Shown: one piece after another, positions 1 to 6,831 of the stretch | How the letters are laid out: each line of letters opens with the position of its first letter | Numbering within the stretch: the first letter of the stretch is position 1 | Source of the DNA: Candidatus Peregrinibacteria bacterium | Lineage (GTDB): Bacteria; Patescibacteriota; Gracilibacteria; UBA1369; PNNO01 | Direction: 5' to 3' | Length of the DNA: 13,220 bases | Assembly: GCA_014728955.1 (NCBI GenBank) | Contig: WJKT01000095.1 | Coordinates: 1-13,220, forward strand | Translations under genes and position numbers: made by a program | The notes under the pieces: model-generated | Databases searched by the model: none | What the model was told of the DNA's origin: nothing | What the model saw: only the letters and a program-made list of their open reading frames with translations

Positions 1-1116
1 CATTAATACATCTTTTCGCGGTTTGATGTTATTGATGATAACCGACATGACATCCAATGAAGATTCGGTGTATCGCAAACCGAGAAAGAGTGGTCTTTTA
101 ATTTCCTGCCCATCACGATGATATCCCGAAATCTTATGCATAATATTCATCGTGAGCTCGTTTTTACACGAAACAACCGTTGCTGTTCGTCCTCTTATCA
201 GTTCCGCCACATCAAGATTCTTCTTTTGCGGCATAATGGAAGAGCCCGTTGCAATTGAATCGCTGATATCAAAGAAATGAAATTCCTGTGTGGTAAAGAA
301 AAGAAGGTCTGAAGCAAGTTTGTTGAGCGTAAGCATGAGTTGTACGCATGACTCGAGTACCATTCCCTCAATTTTACCTCGTGAATTTTGGCAATACATC
401 ACGTTGTTCTGTGTGCGGCTGAATCCAAGTTGCTTTGAAAGCCAATCGCGATCAAAGCTGAACGGAGAACCGTAACCGGCTCCGGATCCCAGAGGATTTT
501 GGTCGACAAGCTCATCGGTTACCGCTTTAAGAAGTCTTGTATCATCGAGTAAGCTTTCCACAAAAGCGGCGAGCCAGGTACCTACCGTAGTCGGCATGGC
601 TTTTTGCATATGGGTGTATCCCGGCATGGGAATAAATTCATATTTTTTTGCTGCTTTGAGTAATGTTTTTGCTAATTTGAGCGATCTTTTTCGCAAACCG
701 ATTGATCGTTCTTTTAGGTACAGGCGCATCATAACCAACACTTGATCGTTTCGTGATCGCGCCGTATGAATTTTTTTACCAACTGCTCCCAGTTTTTCAA
801 TAAGATATTCTTCAATTTTAGTATGACTGTCCTCGTCTTCAACTTTTAATTGGAATTTTCCCTTCTTATATAAATCAAGTATTTCATCCAGGCCTTTTTC
901 AAGCTGCGATAATTCTTTTTTGTTTATAATCCCGTGTTTTTCCAATAAGCGTGCGTACATTCTCGATCCGAAAACGTCGTTTGGAATCATCAGCTGATCA
1001 TAAAGGATATCCTCGCCGGCGTTGTAATTTTCAACATGAGGATCGATTTCGACTGTTTTTTTCTTAAACCAAATTTTACGTTTAATAGGTTTTTTCTTTG
1101 TCTTGTTGTTTGTCAT
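1..1116 (-). CDS. argH: argininosuccinate lyase, C-terminus cut by window edge
   Basis: The enzyme splits argininosuccinate into arginine and fumarate, the last step of arginine synthesis, in the cytosol. The minus strand is open from the ATG at 1116 to the window edge, giving 372 codons; the family is usually about 460 residues, so roughly the last 90 are outside. Visible signatures are HTARSRNDQV (residues 117-126), diagnostic for ArgH within the fumarase/aspartase superfamily, the segment NPLGSGAGYGSPFSFDR, and the superfamily loop GSSIMPQKKN at 291-300, which carries the catalytic serine. The N-terminus is very basic (MTNNKTKKKPIKRKIWFKKK), longer and more charged than in most ArgH. It starts 14 nt after the stop of the amidohydrolase upstream and is probably co-transcribed with it. 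No Shine-Dalgarno precedes the ATG. The RSRNDQV motif argues against adenylosuccinate lyase. Confidence 0.93.
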   Translation of the reverse strand, partial: MTNNKTKKKPIKRKIWFKKKTVEIDPHVENYNAGEDILYDQLMIPNDVFGSRMYARLLEKHGIINKKELSQLEKGLDEILDLYKKGKFQLKVEDEDSHTKIEEYLIEKLGAVGKKIHTARSRNDQVLVMMRLYLKERSIGLRKRSLKLAKTLLKAAKKYEFIPMPGYTHMQKAMPTTVGTWLAAFVESLLDDTRLLKAVTDELVDQNPLGSGAGYGSPFSFDRDWLSKQLGFSRTQNNVMYCQNSRGKIEGMVLESCVQLMLTLNKLASDLLFFTTQEFHFFDISDSIATGSSIMPQKKNLDVAELIRGRTATVVSCKNELTMNIMHKISGYHRDGQEIKRPLFLGLRYTESSLDVMSVIINNIKPRKDVLM

Positions 1117-1130
1117 AAGTGTGGGAAAGT

Positions 1131-2153
1131 TTAAGAAATTTTCATAGTGCGGTGTCCGTTTTCACATGCAATAGTTGCAAGTTTTTCAACGTCATATAGC
1201 CGTACCGCGTCGGCAAAAAGATTAATTTCATCCCAAATATCACCATTTGAATTTGGAATAAAAATATCACTGATATTGTCTGTTCCGATGGAGACGTTAA
1301 TGCCCGCTTCCATCATTTCTACTGCCGGAGCAATAGAGTTATGTACCGGAGCCATTTTGTCTTTAAGCTGAGTCATGCCGATAGCAGCTCGTGGACTGAC
1401 AGTGCAGTTTGTGCCGGTTTCTTTATAGAGGGCATACATTTTTTTTCGATAGTCTTTCGGCTGGCATGCAAGAGAAATGCCGTGGAGAATCGTAAGATGC
1501 CCGGGATAGTTATGTTCGAGCACTTTATTAAGTATCATTTCGGTATCACGTTCATCGGGATTGTTTTCTTGATCTATATGTATATCCAGATCTTTCCCTA
1601 AATTTTTTGCGATTGAAAAGAGGACGTCCGCATGTTTTTTGTCGCCGTTGCCACCTTTTAGCTTTCTGTCTCGAGAAGGAAGACCTCCAACGGCGTCACA
1701 TAGCTCGCACGCTTGTTCATATGTTTCAATTTTTGACTTATCAAAATCGGTTGCGTCTTTGTTAAGAAATCCCTCCAGCGGTTGCGGTACAAGCTGTAGA
1801 ATAAAAGAACCGTCTTTCTTATATTTGTCTCTTATTTTCGCTGCCAATTTGACTACACGAAGTCCCACGATGCTGTCTGCGTCAACATGTGTGCGACATG
1901 CCGTAATACCTTGTTCTTTCATGTTTTGTATATACATATCAAAACGATCTTCCATTGTTTCAAAATATTCTTCGCTTTTTTTTAGGTCTCGCATCAGTAT
2001 CCATTTTCGTTCCATAAGGTCCATTGCTTGCGCCCACATTTCTTCGGTAATGGTGAAAGCACGGTCAATATGCGCATGACAACTACATATCCCGATGCCT
2101 TTCTTGGCGACCTCTTTAAAGAATAAATCTTTAAAAATAAAAGGGACTGACAT
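1131..2153 (-). CDS. cytosine-deaminase-like amidohydrolase, substrate unknown
   Basis: A 340-residue metal-dependent hydrolase of the amidohydrolase superfamily, closest in layout to cytosine deaminase. Seen: HAH at H26/H28 within CHAHIDRAFT, HIDQ at H192-Q195, ILHGISLA with H224, and GTDN with D292. The spacings between the last three (32 and 68) match E. coli CodA (H214, H246, D313: 32 and 67). The catalytic Glu of CodA (HCDE) is Gln here (Q195), so ordinary cytosine deamination is doubtful. I chose the ATG at 2153 over the longer in-frame start at 2216, because the extra 21 residues would be encoded across a TATAAT promoter element and MSVPFIF leads directly into the fold. It is the first gene of a likely operon with argH. 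It could act on a guanidine, ureido or cyclic amide compound, or salvage a base; the sequence does not decide. Confidence 0.8.
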   Translation of the reverse strand: MSVPFIFKDLFFKEVAKKGIGICSCHAHIDRAFTITEEMWAQAMDLMERKWILMRDLKKSEEYFETMEDRFDMYIQNMKEQGITACRTHVDADSIVGLRVVKLAAKIRDKYKKDGSFILQLVPQPLEGFLNKDATDFDKSKIETYEQACELCDAVGGLPSRDRKLKGGNGDKKHADVLFSIAKNLGKDLDIHIDQENNPDERDTEMILNKVLEHNYPGHLTILHGISLACQPKDYRKKMYALYKETGTNCTVSPRAAIGMTQLKDKMAPVHNSIAPAVEMMEAGINVSIGTDNISDIFIPNSNGDIWDEINLFADAVRLYDVEKLATIACENGHRTMKIS

Positions 2154-2189
2154 GTGATAAGGTTTAGTACATTGAATCTTCTGGCCTAT

Positions 2190-2219
2190 ATTATAGTGGA
2201 GAAAAAATTTTTGCAAGAA
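2190..2219 (-). promoter_or_regulatory. promoter for amidohydrolase-argH operon
   Basis: On the minus strand a perfect -10 box TATAAT lies at 2190-2195. A weak -35 is TTCTTG at 2214-2219 (18-nt spacer), or TTGCAA at 2211-2216 with a short 15-nt spacer. Transcription would begin near 2183, about 30 nt before the ATG at 2153, which supports that start over the one at 2216. Confidence 0.6.
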
Positions 2220-2239
2220 AATGGAATAAATGGTAAAAA
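2211..2239 (+). promoter_or_regulatory. weak candidate promoter for the tRNA-Cys/tRNA-Arg pair
   Basis: On the plus strand TTGCAA (2211-2216) and TAAAAA (2234-2239) are 17 nt apart, 20 nt before tRNA-Cys. Both boxes match consensus at only four of six positions, and the -35 overlaps the divergent promoter of the amidohydrolase. Confidence 0.3.
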
Positions 2240-2259
2240 TAAGGGGTGTCCACTAAAGT

Positions 2260-2335
2260 GGCGACGTAGCCAAGTGGCTAAGGCAGTGGTTTGCAAAACC
2301 ATTATTCATGGGTTCGAATCCCATCGTCGCCTCCA
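2260..2335 (+). tRNA. tRNA-Cys (GCA)
   Basis: A complete cloverleaf. The acceptor GGCGACG (2260-2266) pairs with CGTCGCC (2325-2331). The anticodon loop TTGCAAA (2291-2297) carries GCA at 2293-2295, and the T arm is ATGGG-TTCGAAT-CCCAT. The discriminator is U (2332), the identity base of cysteine tRNAs, and CCA is encoded (2333-2335). It lies 12 nt before tRNA-Arg and is probably in the same transcript. Confidence 0.97.
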
Positions 2336-2347
2336 TATTGTATCTAT

Positions 2348-2424
2348 GCACCCGTAGCTCAGCTGGATAGAGCGCAGCCTTGCGGAGGCTGAGGCCACAG
2401 GTTCGAATCCTGTCGGGTGTACCA
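2348..2424 (+). tRNA. tRNA-Arg (GCG)
   Basis: A complete cloverleaf. The acceptor GCACCCG (2348-2354) pairs with CGGGTGT (2414-2420), with a G-U at the first pair. The anticodon stem CAGCC/GGCTG closes the loop TTGCGGA (2380-2386), so the anticodon is GCG (2382-2384), reading CGC and CGU. The discriminator is A, and CCA is encoded (2422-2424). Most bacteria instead use an ACG anticodon edited to inosine by TadA, so this choice is unusual. It converges on the HAD gene with 19 nt between and no hairpin terminator. Confidence 0.95.
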
Positions 2425-2443
2425 TGAAAAGGGGGATAGCTCT

Positions 2444-3085
2444 TTACGGTACTTTGGATAATTCCAGCAACTGAGCCGGTTTGGTGAAAAGGAATGTCGG
2501 TTGAGCATTTTCAAGGTCTTTTTTGTCATGATATCCCCAAGAAACACCAACCGTATGAACCTTTGCTTCTTTGCCTTCTTTAATGTCCCCTACCGTATCG
2601 CCTATATAATAGGTATTGGTTCTTTTAAAGTGCAGGTTATTCATAGATTGCTTTATTTTTTCAACTTTGCTGGTTTTTTCTTCCGCACCGTGGAGATGAT
2701 TAAAAAGGGAAGCAAAATTGTGTTTTTTTAAAAAAGTTTCGATAATAGTTGTATGATTTGAACTTATAATGCCCATAAGGTTGTTATCGTTGTGCAATGT
2801 TCTTAGCACCTCTTCAATTCCATCGAAAGGTTCGTATAACGTTTCGTTTTCAAATGTCATCTTTTTCATATCATCAAGAAAAGCACGTGCCTTTTCGGGA
2901 GCAAGTCCCGCATCGGCCAATCCTTCATAGACATTTTTATAAAAGAGTTTGCTGATATCACGTTCGTCATATGCATATGGAAGGTTATATTTTTTATGTA
3001 TTTTATTATAAAAAACACGAACCAAGCCCATTGAATCGGCAATAACTCCGTCAAAATCGAATAGTAATAGTTTTTGTATATTCAT
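2444..3085 (-). CDS. HAD-superfamily phosphatase, phosphoglycolate phosphatase-like
   Basis: A 213-residue HAD hydrolase that probably removes phosphate from a small metabolite. All four HAD motifs are visible: motif I DFDGV with nucleophile D10 and acid D12; motif II Ser in ISSN (about 108-109); motif III Lys near K137-K143; motif IV GDTVGD with D163 and D167, which bind Mg2+. Residues between about 20 and 85 form the helical C1 cap typical of the Gph/PGMB branch. Length is normal for that branch. The substrate cannot be read from the sequence; phosphoglycolate phosphatase, beta-phosphoglucomutase and pyrophosphatase members look alike. It is divergent from the methyltransferase-like gene (107 nt between starts) and convergent with tRNA-Arg. 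There is no Shine-Dalgarno, and I see no convincing promoter of its own. Confidence 0.85.
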   Translation of the reverse strand: MNIQKLLLFDFDGVIADSMGLVRVFYNKIHKKYNLPYAYDERDISKLFYKNVYEGLADAGLAPEKARAFLDDMKKMTFENETLYEPFDGIEEVLRTLHNDNNLMGIISSNHTTIIETFLKKHNFASLFNHLHGAEEKTSKVEKIKQSMNNLHFKRTNTYYIGDTVGDIKEGKEAKVHTVGVSWGYHDKKDLENAQPTFLFTKPAQLLELSKVP

Positions 3086-3133
3086 AGCGAGAAGAGAATA
3101 ATTGAAACGAAACCAAAATTCACGGAATAAAAT

Positions 3134-3162
3134 TTGACAAATCGACTAAAATCTTCAATAAT
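3134..3162 (+). promoter_or_regulatory. sigma70-type promoter for methyltransferase-like gene
   Basis: A consensus -35 TTGACA (3134-3139), a 17-nt spacer, and -10 AATAAT (3157-3162, five of six). Transcription would start near 3169, giving a leader of about 24 nt before the ATG at 3193. This is one of the two clearest promoters in the window. Confidence 0.72.
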
Positions 3163-3192
3163 ATGCTCCTGAATAAAAATTGATACAAGAAA

Positions 3193-4263
3193 ATGCTAGA
3201 AAAATCAGAGTATGACGATCGCTTTATACAGAGGCTTGCAGTTGTAGGCTCTCCTAACATTACTCCCGAAAATAGCGATAAATATTGGATTGAGCATAAG
3301 GATAATATGACATGGGGAATACAAAAAGCTCTTTATGAGGCGCGATATCCCCGTGATGTTGCTATTCTTGGAGCAGGAAAATGTAATGATATTCGTCTGC
3401 ACGAAATTATGCAGGTTGGCAGTGTTGAAAATATTGATTTATATGATTTACATGCGGGTGATTTACAGAAAGCGCTTGCGTATATTACCTCTAAAATAAA
3501 ATCGATAATGCCTGAAGCGCTTGATTTTGCACGAATTAATCCTGTTATCAAAGATGTTACCTGTGTTATGAAGCGTCTTTTTTCGAAGTTTGATGTTATT
3601 AGAAAATATTTTAATAATAATTTGTATCCCTATGGTGTACAAAGGGAGAAGGAATTTTTGCACAAAATAAAAGCTGCTTTTTGTGAAGTGTTTCAAGAGC
3701 GTGAAACTGAGTTTGTTCGCTATGACACCGTGGTTTCCGACTGTATTTTGAGCCAAATTTTAGCGGGAATCGATATTCAGCTTGAACTGCTTATTAATGA
3801 TGTTTTTGAATTGATCTATGTAAATAAAGGCGGGTTACAAGAATTAAAAGAAGTAGCTCAAAAAATGTTTATAGCCGATCATATGAACGTTCTTCAGAGT
3901 ATGACGCGTCCGGGAGGTTCTATTTTTATTGCTTCCGACAGAATGCTTCTGTACAGAGGGCGAGTTCATAAAGATTATGCTCAGGACGTGTATCAAACCC
4001 ACAAAATGGAAGGATTCCCGACCAATAAATCGATTAGAGATTTTGGAGGAGACTATATTGTTGAACAAATTGAAGTGCCACGTTTTGAATATTTAGATGG
4101 GGATCTTGAAAAAATAGCACAAGAACATCTTCCCGAATATGAAATTGTGGGATCGAAAACATGGGAATGGAATAGACAGCCACATGAGTTACGCAAAAAT
4201 GGTGACACCTTTAGTGCCGAAGAGGTTCAGGGAGTAGTGCTTAAAAATCTTTCTCAAAAATAA
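3193..4263 (+). CDS. SAM-dependent methyltransferase-like protein, substrate unknown
   Basis: A 356-residue cytosolic protein with what looks like a class I (Rossmann) methyltransferase core. Seen: a motif-I-like nucleotide loop AILGAGKCND (57-66), an acidic strand end NIDLYDL (80-86) where SAM ribose is usually bound, a motif-IV-like strand YDTVVSDCILSQIL (177-190), and RPGG (239-242) before a strand IFIASD, as in the post-motif region. An insert of about 80 mostly helical residues (95-175) separates the acidic strand from motif IV, longer than in minimal methyltransferases. The start is fixed: an in-frame TGA lies at 3181-3183, 12 nt upstream, and no Shine-Dalgarno is present. It is a single-gene unit whose stop is one base from the end of convergent tRNA-Lys. 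I do not recognise the family beyond the fold, and non-catalytic binding is possible. Confidence 0.72.
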   Translation: MLEKSEYDDRFIQRLAVVGSPNITPENSDKYWIEHKDNMTWGIQKALYEARYPRDVAILGAGKCNDIRLHEIMQVGSVENIDLYDLHAGDLQKALAYITSKIKSIMPEALDFARINPVIKDVTCVMKRLFSKFDVIRKYFNNNLYPYGVQREKEFLHKIKAAFCEVFQERETEFVRYDTVVSDCILSQILAGIDIQLELLINDVFELIYVNKGGLQELKEVAQKMFIADHMNVLQSMTRPGGSIFIASDRMLLYRGRVHKDYAQDVYQTHKMEGFPTNKSIRDFGGDYIVEQIEVPRFEYLDGDLEKIAQEHLPEYEIVGSKTWEWNRQPHELRKNGDTFSAEEVQGVVLKNLSQK

Positions 4264-4264
4264 T

Positions 4265-4340
4265 TGGTGGGTCATACAGGAATCGAACCTGTGACCTTCT
4301 CCTTAAAAGGGAGCCGCTCTACCAGCTGAGCTAATGACCC
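4265..4340 (-). tRNA. tRNA-Lys (TTT)
   Basis: A complete minus-strand cloverleaf. The acceptor GGGTCAT (4340-4334) pairs with ATGACCC (4275-4269). The loop CTTTTAA gives anticodon TTT (4307-4305), and the T arm is ACAGG-TTCGATT-CCTGT. The discriminator is A, and CCA is encoded at 4267-4265. The outermost anticodon-stem pair is a G-A mismatch. The 3' end is one base from the stop of the convergent methyltransferase-like gene. Confidence 0.97.
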
Positions 4341-4362
4341 ATACATTGTCAAACGCCTAAAC

Positions 4363-4391
4363 ATTCTACGAATTGATGGCGGCTATGGCAA
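4363..4391 (-). promoter_or_regulatory. promoter for tRNA-Lys
   Basis: On the minus strand TTGCCA (4391-4386, five of six to TTGACA), a 17-nt spacer, and TAGAAT (4368-4363, five of six) lie 22 nt before tRNA-Lys. The -35 begins directly after the TAG stop of the membrane-protein gene, so the tRNA has its own promoter in the gap rather than relying on read-through. Confidence 0.65.
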
Positions 4392-4392
4392 G

Positions 4393-4965
4393 CTAATTTT
4401 CCGGTTGGTCCGAAAAAAGGCTCATTGAAAGGAATGCAAACGCCGGTAGCATAAACCAGACGCTATAATTATTGATAAGTGTTTGCGCCAAATTGGATTG
4501 ATTGTAAATATCTTGGAATGCCGGGCTTGCCGCTCCTCCTCCGCCGATAAACGAAGCACCCGAAATAAAGATAAGGGCGATGCTAATGATGAGACAGGCA
4601 TTTAAAAAACCAAAAATCAAGTTTAATACCAGGCGAACGGTTGCCGATCGGTTACCGGCAACATCGACAATATACGATCCTCGTACTGAAAGAAGAACGA
4701 TAATGGTTATAAACATGAGTATTTTCATCAAAACAATTGCTTGTTCCGGTGTTGATATATAAAAGAGTCGAAGTAATTTCATAAAGTTGTCTGATTGCAC
4801 AAAGGTTGCGCCGAAAATATTTCCGACCGCATCAGCAAAAAAAGCACCAACGTACGTTGCCAGGATAACTTTCAAATTGTTGTTTCTTCCTATAATAAAG
4901 CTATAGGCAACAATAATGCCAAAAAATACTATAATGAATAAATCCCATGTCAGACGTAAATCCAT
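4393..4965 (-). CDS. CvpA-like multi-pass membrane protein
   Basis: A 190-residue integral membrane protein. Hydrophobic segments lie at about 8-25, 32-50, 76-95, 108-137 and 167-183, so four to five membrane spans. The first span followed by a short basic turn (GRNNNLK) and a second span, as well as the length, resemble the CvpA/colicin V production family, but I see no signature strong enough to be sure. It contains a Gly-rich linker (GGGGAASP) between the fourth and fifth segments. It lies 69 nt downstream of dnaJ on the same strand and may be co-transcribed with it; a weak promoter also exists in the gap. The stop is TAG and there is no Shine-Dalgarno. It could equally be a lineage-specific membrane protein. 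Confidence 0.6.
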   Translation of the reverse strand: MDLRLTWDLFIIVFFGIIVAYSFIIGRNNNLKVILATYVGAFFADAVGNIFGATFVQSDNFMKLLRLFYISTPEQAIVLMKILMFITIIVLLSVRGSYIVDVAGNRSATVRLVLNLIFGFLNACLIISIALIFISGASFIGGGGAASPAFQDIYNQSNLAQTLINNYSVWFMLPAFAFLSMSLFSDQPEN

Positions 4966-4989
4966 ACCGCATATATTAAATCAACCAGT

Positions 4990-5018
4990 ATCGTATAATA
5001 TCTTGTTTTATTTGGCAA
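4990..5018 (-). promoter_or_regulatory. weak candidate promoter for the membrane-protein gene
   Basis: TTGCCA (5018-5013) and TACGAT (4995-4990) on the minus strand are 17 nt apart in the 69-nt gap after dnaJ. The -10 is poor (four of six), so co-transcription with dnaJ is an equal possibility. Confidence 0.3.
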
Positions 5019-5034
5019 GTCTGCGTGTGCCTGC

Positions 5035-6192
5035 CTATTTAAATTGATCGAAAAATCCACTTTTTCCGCCGGGCTTTAAATCCAGCTTGGCTTCTTGCGC
5101 CAGTTCCGCGTATAAGGCTTTCTCTTTTTTCGAGAGCTTTGATGGAATATCGAGAATGACTTTTAAATAATGGTCTCCTTTTTGATTCGTGTTTACCCGG
5201 GGCATGCCGTAGTCTTTGAGCTTGAAGACTTTACCGCTTGACGTACCTGCGGGTATTTTTAGTTTAACTTTGCCGTATACGGTTTTAACATCGATTTCAT
5301 CGCCAAGCACGCCTTGTAAAAGGTGTATGGTTTGTTCTGTATGTATATCATCACCGCTTCGTACAAATTCTTTATGCGGGCGAACGGTTATGTGAAGATA
5401 TAAATCGCCGTATGCGCCGCCCCGAACCCCCGCTTCTCCTTTTCCGCTGAGCCTGATGGTCGAATCATTGCTGATGCCGGCGGGAATTTTAACTTTCACT
5501 TTTTCTGAAACACGTTTCCGGGTGGTGCCATGACAAACACTACATTTTTTTTCCGGCATGCGCCCTTCACCATGACATTGACTGCAAGTTCGTGAAGTGG
5601 CAATTTGTCCGAGGATGGTTTGTCTGACTTCGCGTACTTCACCCGTTCCCTTACAGCTGCTGCAGGTAACCACTTTGCTTCCCGGTTCCGCCCCGGTGCC
5701 TTTACAGTGATCGCACTGATCGGCTTTGGTTATTTCCAGCTCGCGATCGGTTCCCTTCACGCTTTCTTCAAAGCCTATTTTAATGCGTGCTTCTATGTCT
5801 TCACCACGCATAGGACCTCGTTTTTGGCCTCTGCGTTGGCTGGTTTGTCCGCCTCCGCCACTAAAAAAACTTTCAAATATATCGGCAAAACCTCCGCCGA
5901 AATTTGAAAAATCAAATCCTTGTGCATTTCCGTTAAATCCGCCAAAGCCGCTGCCCGCTCCTCCTGCAGAGCCCTGGGTTGATCCAAACTGATCGTAAAA
6001 ACTCCGTTTTTGCTTGTCGGATAGTGTTTCGTAGGCTTCGTTTATTTCTTTAAATTTCTTTTCGGCAGCTTTATCTCCTTTGTTTTTGTCGGGATGATAT
6101 TTTTGCGCAAGTTTGCGATATGCTTTTTTAATTTCCGCATCCGAGGCGTTCCTATCGACACCGAGCGTACTGTATAAGTCTTTTTGCGGCAT
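5035..6192 (-). CDS. dnaJ: chaperone DnaJ (Hsp40)
   Basis: Full-length type I J-protein, 385 residues (E. coli 376), the cytosolic co-chaperone that delivers unfolded clients to DnaK and stimulates its ATPase. Domains in order: J domain at 4-70 with the HPD triad at 33-35; Gly/Phe-rich linker about 71-130 containing the DIF motif (104-106); zinc-finger domain about 147-230 with eight cysteines in four CxxC pairs (160/163, 177/180, 203/206, 217/220); two client-binding beta domains to about 350. The fourth repeat reads CSVCHGTT rather than CxxCxGxG, a mild deviation that keeps both cysteines. dnaK and grpE are not in the window, and no CIRCE operator is visible ahead of it, so heat control by HrcA is not supported. 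A TATAAT promoter lies just upstream. Confidence 0.97.
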   Translation of the reverse strand: MPQKDLYSTLGVDRNASDAEIKKAYRKLAQKYHPDKNKGDKAAEKKFKEINEAYETLSDKQKRSFYDQFGSTQGSAGGAGSGFGGFNGNAQGFDFSNFGGGFADIFESFFSGGGGQTSQRRGQKRGPMRGEDIEARIKIGFEESVKGTDRELEITKADQCDHCKGTGAEPGSKVVTCSSCKGTGEVREVRQTILGQIATSRTCSQCHGEGRMPEKKCSVCHGTTRKRVSEKVKVKIPAGISNDSTIRLSGKGEAGVRGGAYGDLYLHITVRPHKEFVRSGDDIHTEQTIHLLQGVLGDEIDVKTVYGKVKLKIPAGTSSGKVFKLKDYGMPRVNTNQKGDHYLKVILDIPSKLSKKEKALYAELAQEAKLDLKPGGKSGFFDQFK

Positions 6193-6225
6193 AAATGTAC
6201 TGATCGTAAAAGAATAGCGGGCTTC

Positions 6226-6253
6226 ATTATATTACATATTGAAATTGAATCAA
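6226..6253 (-). promoter_or_regulatory. promoter for dnaJ
   Basis: On the minus strand TTGATT (6253-6248), a 16-nt spacer and a perfect TATAAT (6231-6226) predict a start near 6219, 27 nt before the dnaJ ATG. Confidence 0.58.
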
Positions 6254-6267
6254 ACTTTCGCTATCTT

Positions 6268-6295
6268 TTGGCGTGTGCTTACGCATGTATATAAA
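6268..6295 (+). promoter_or_regulatory. promoter for tRNA-Glu
   Basis: TTGGCG (6268-6273), a 16-nt spacer and TATAAA (6290-6295) end 11 nt before the tRNA, giving a predicted start near 6302. It is back to back with the dnaJ promoter, whose -35 box is 14 nt away. Confidence 0.5.
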
Positions 6296-6306
6296 GATAA
6301 AACCGC

Positions 6307-6381
6307 GGCCCCATCGTCTAGCGGTTAGGACATCGCCCTCTCACGGCGGAAACAGGGGTTCGATTCCCCTTGGGGCTACCA
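6307..6381 (+). tRNA. tRNA-Glu (CTC)
   Basis: A complete cloverleaf. The acceptor GGCCCCA (6307-6313) pairs with TGGGGCT (6371-6377), with a G-U first pair. The anticodon loop CTCTCAC (6338-6344) gives CTC at 6340-6342, reading GAG. The T arm is AGGGG-TTCGATT-CCCCT. The discriminator is A, and CCA is encoded (6379-6381). In an AT-rich genome a TTC isoacceptor is expected elsewhere as the main glutamate tRNA. Confidence 0.96.
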
Positions 6382-6573
6382 TATGGCCAAAAAAAACCTC
6401 TAACGTGCAAACAATAAAAGAATATGTCAATCTAATTTTCGAAACAAATAACCGTTTTTAGTAGTTATCAATGGCGAGTTTACGGAGGTTTTTAAAACGT
6501 GTACGGCAAGCAAAAAAGAGTATGTTCCGCGGTGAATAAGAGCAGGAGTGGCAAGTGAATTTTGTCGCTAGTT

Positions 6574-6589
6574 GCAGGGGAAACCTTGC
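6574..6589 (+). other. GNRA-capped hairpin, possible small structured RNA
   Basis: GCAGGG (6574-6579), tetraloop GAAA (6580-6583) and CCTTGC (6584-6589) form a six-pair stem with one G-U pair. GNRA loops are common in functional RNA, but a stem this short can arise by chance. Confidence 0.3.
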
Positions 6590-6663
6590 TATGTACCATT
6601 GACGCATCAGTGTCTATTGTTTACTCTTCATCTGAATGGAGTCACAAATAGAATTTCTAGGAA

Positions 6664-6675
6664 CTCTCGCGAGAG
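6664..6675. promoter_or_regulatory. 12-nt perfect palindrome, possible operator
   Basis: CTCTCGCGAGAG is perfectly symmetrical and GC-rich within AT-rich non-coding DNA, about 220 nt before the S-layer start. A dimeric regulator could bind it; no regulator gene is nearby. Confidence 0.3.
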
Positions 6676-6831
6676 AGCATGATGCTATTGCGTGCCTCAC
6701 AAAAACAAGCAAACGATACCTTTATATATAACGCTCATTGAAAATCAGGCGAAAGAAAAGAAAACGAATATGAAATGAACAACAATCGGTTGAGTTCAGA
6801 ATGATGAGCTCAACATTAATATATGCCCGTA

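Noticed and set aside
2154..2216. N-terminal extension of the amidohydrolase (start at 2216)
   Set aside because: It overlaps a TATAAT promoter element, and the shorter start at 2153 gives a normal N-terminus for the family.
5605..5992. Open frames of 100 and 88 codons on the plus strand
   Set aside because: They are shadows of the dnaJ Gly/Phe and zinc-finger coding sequence on the minus strand.
6193..6260. CIRCE (HrcA) heat-shock operator ahead of dnaJ
   Set aside because: The expected TTAGCACTC/GAGTGCTAA inverted repeat is not present.
6499..6558. 19-codon GTG frame after a GGAGG motif (6484-6488)
   Set aside because: It looks like a good Shine-Dalgarno, but the other genes here do not use one, the peptide is short and basic with no recognisable family, and it sits in a structured non-coding region.
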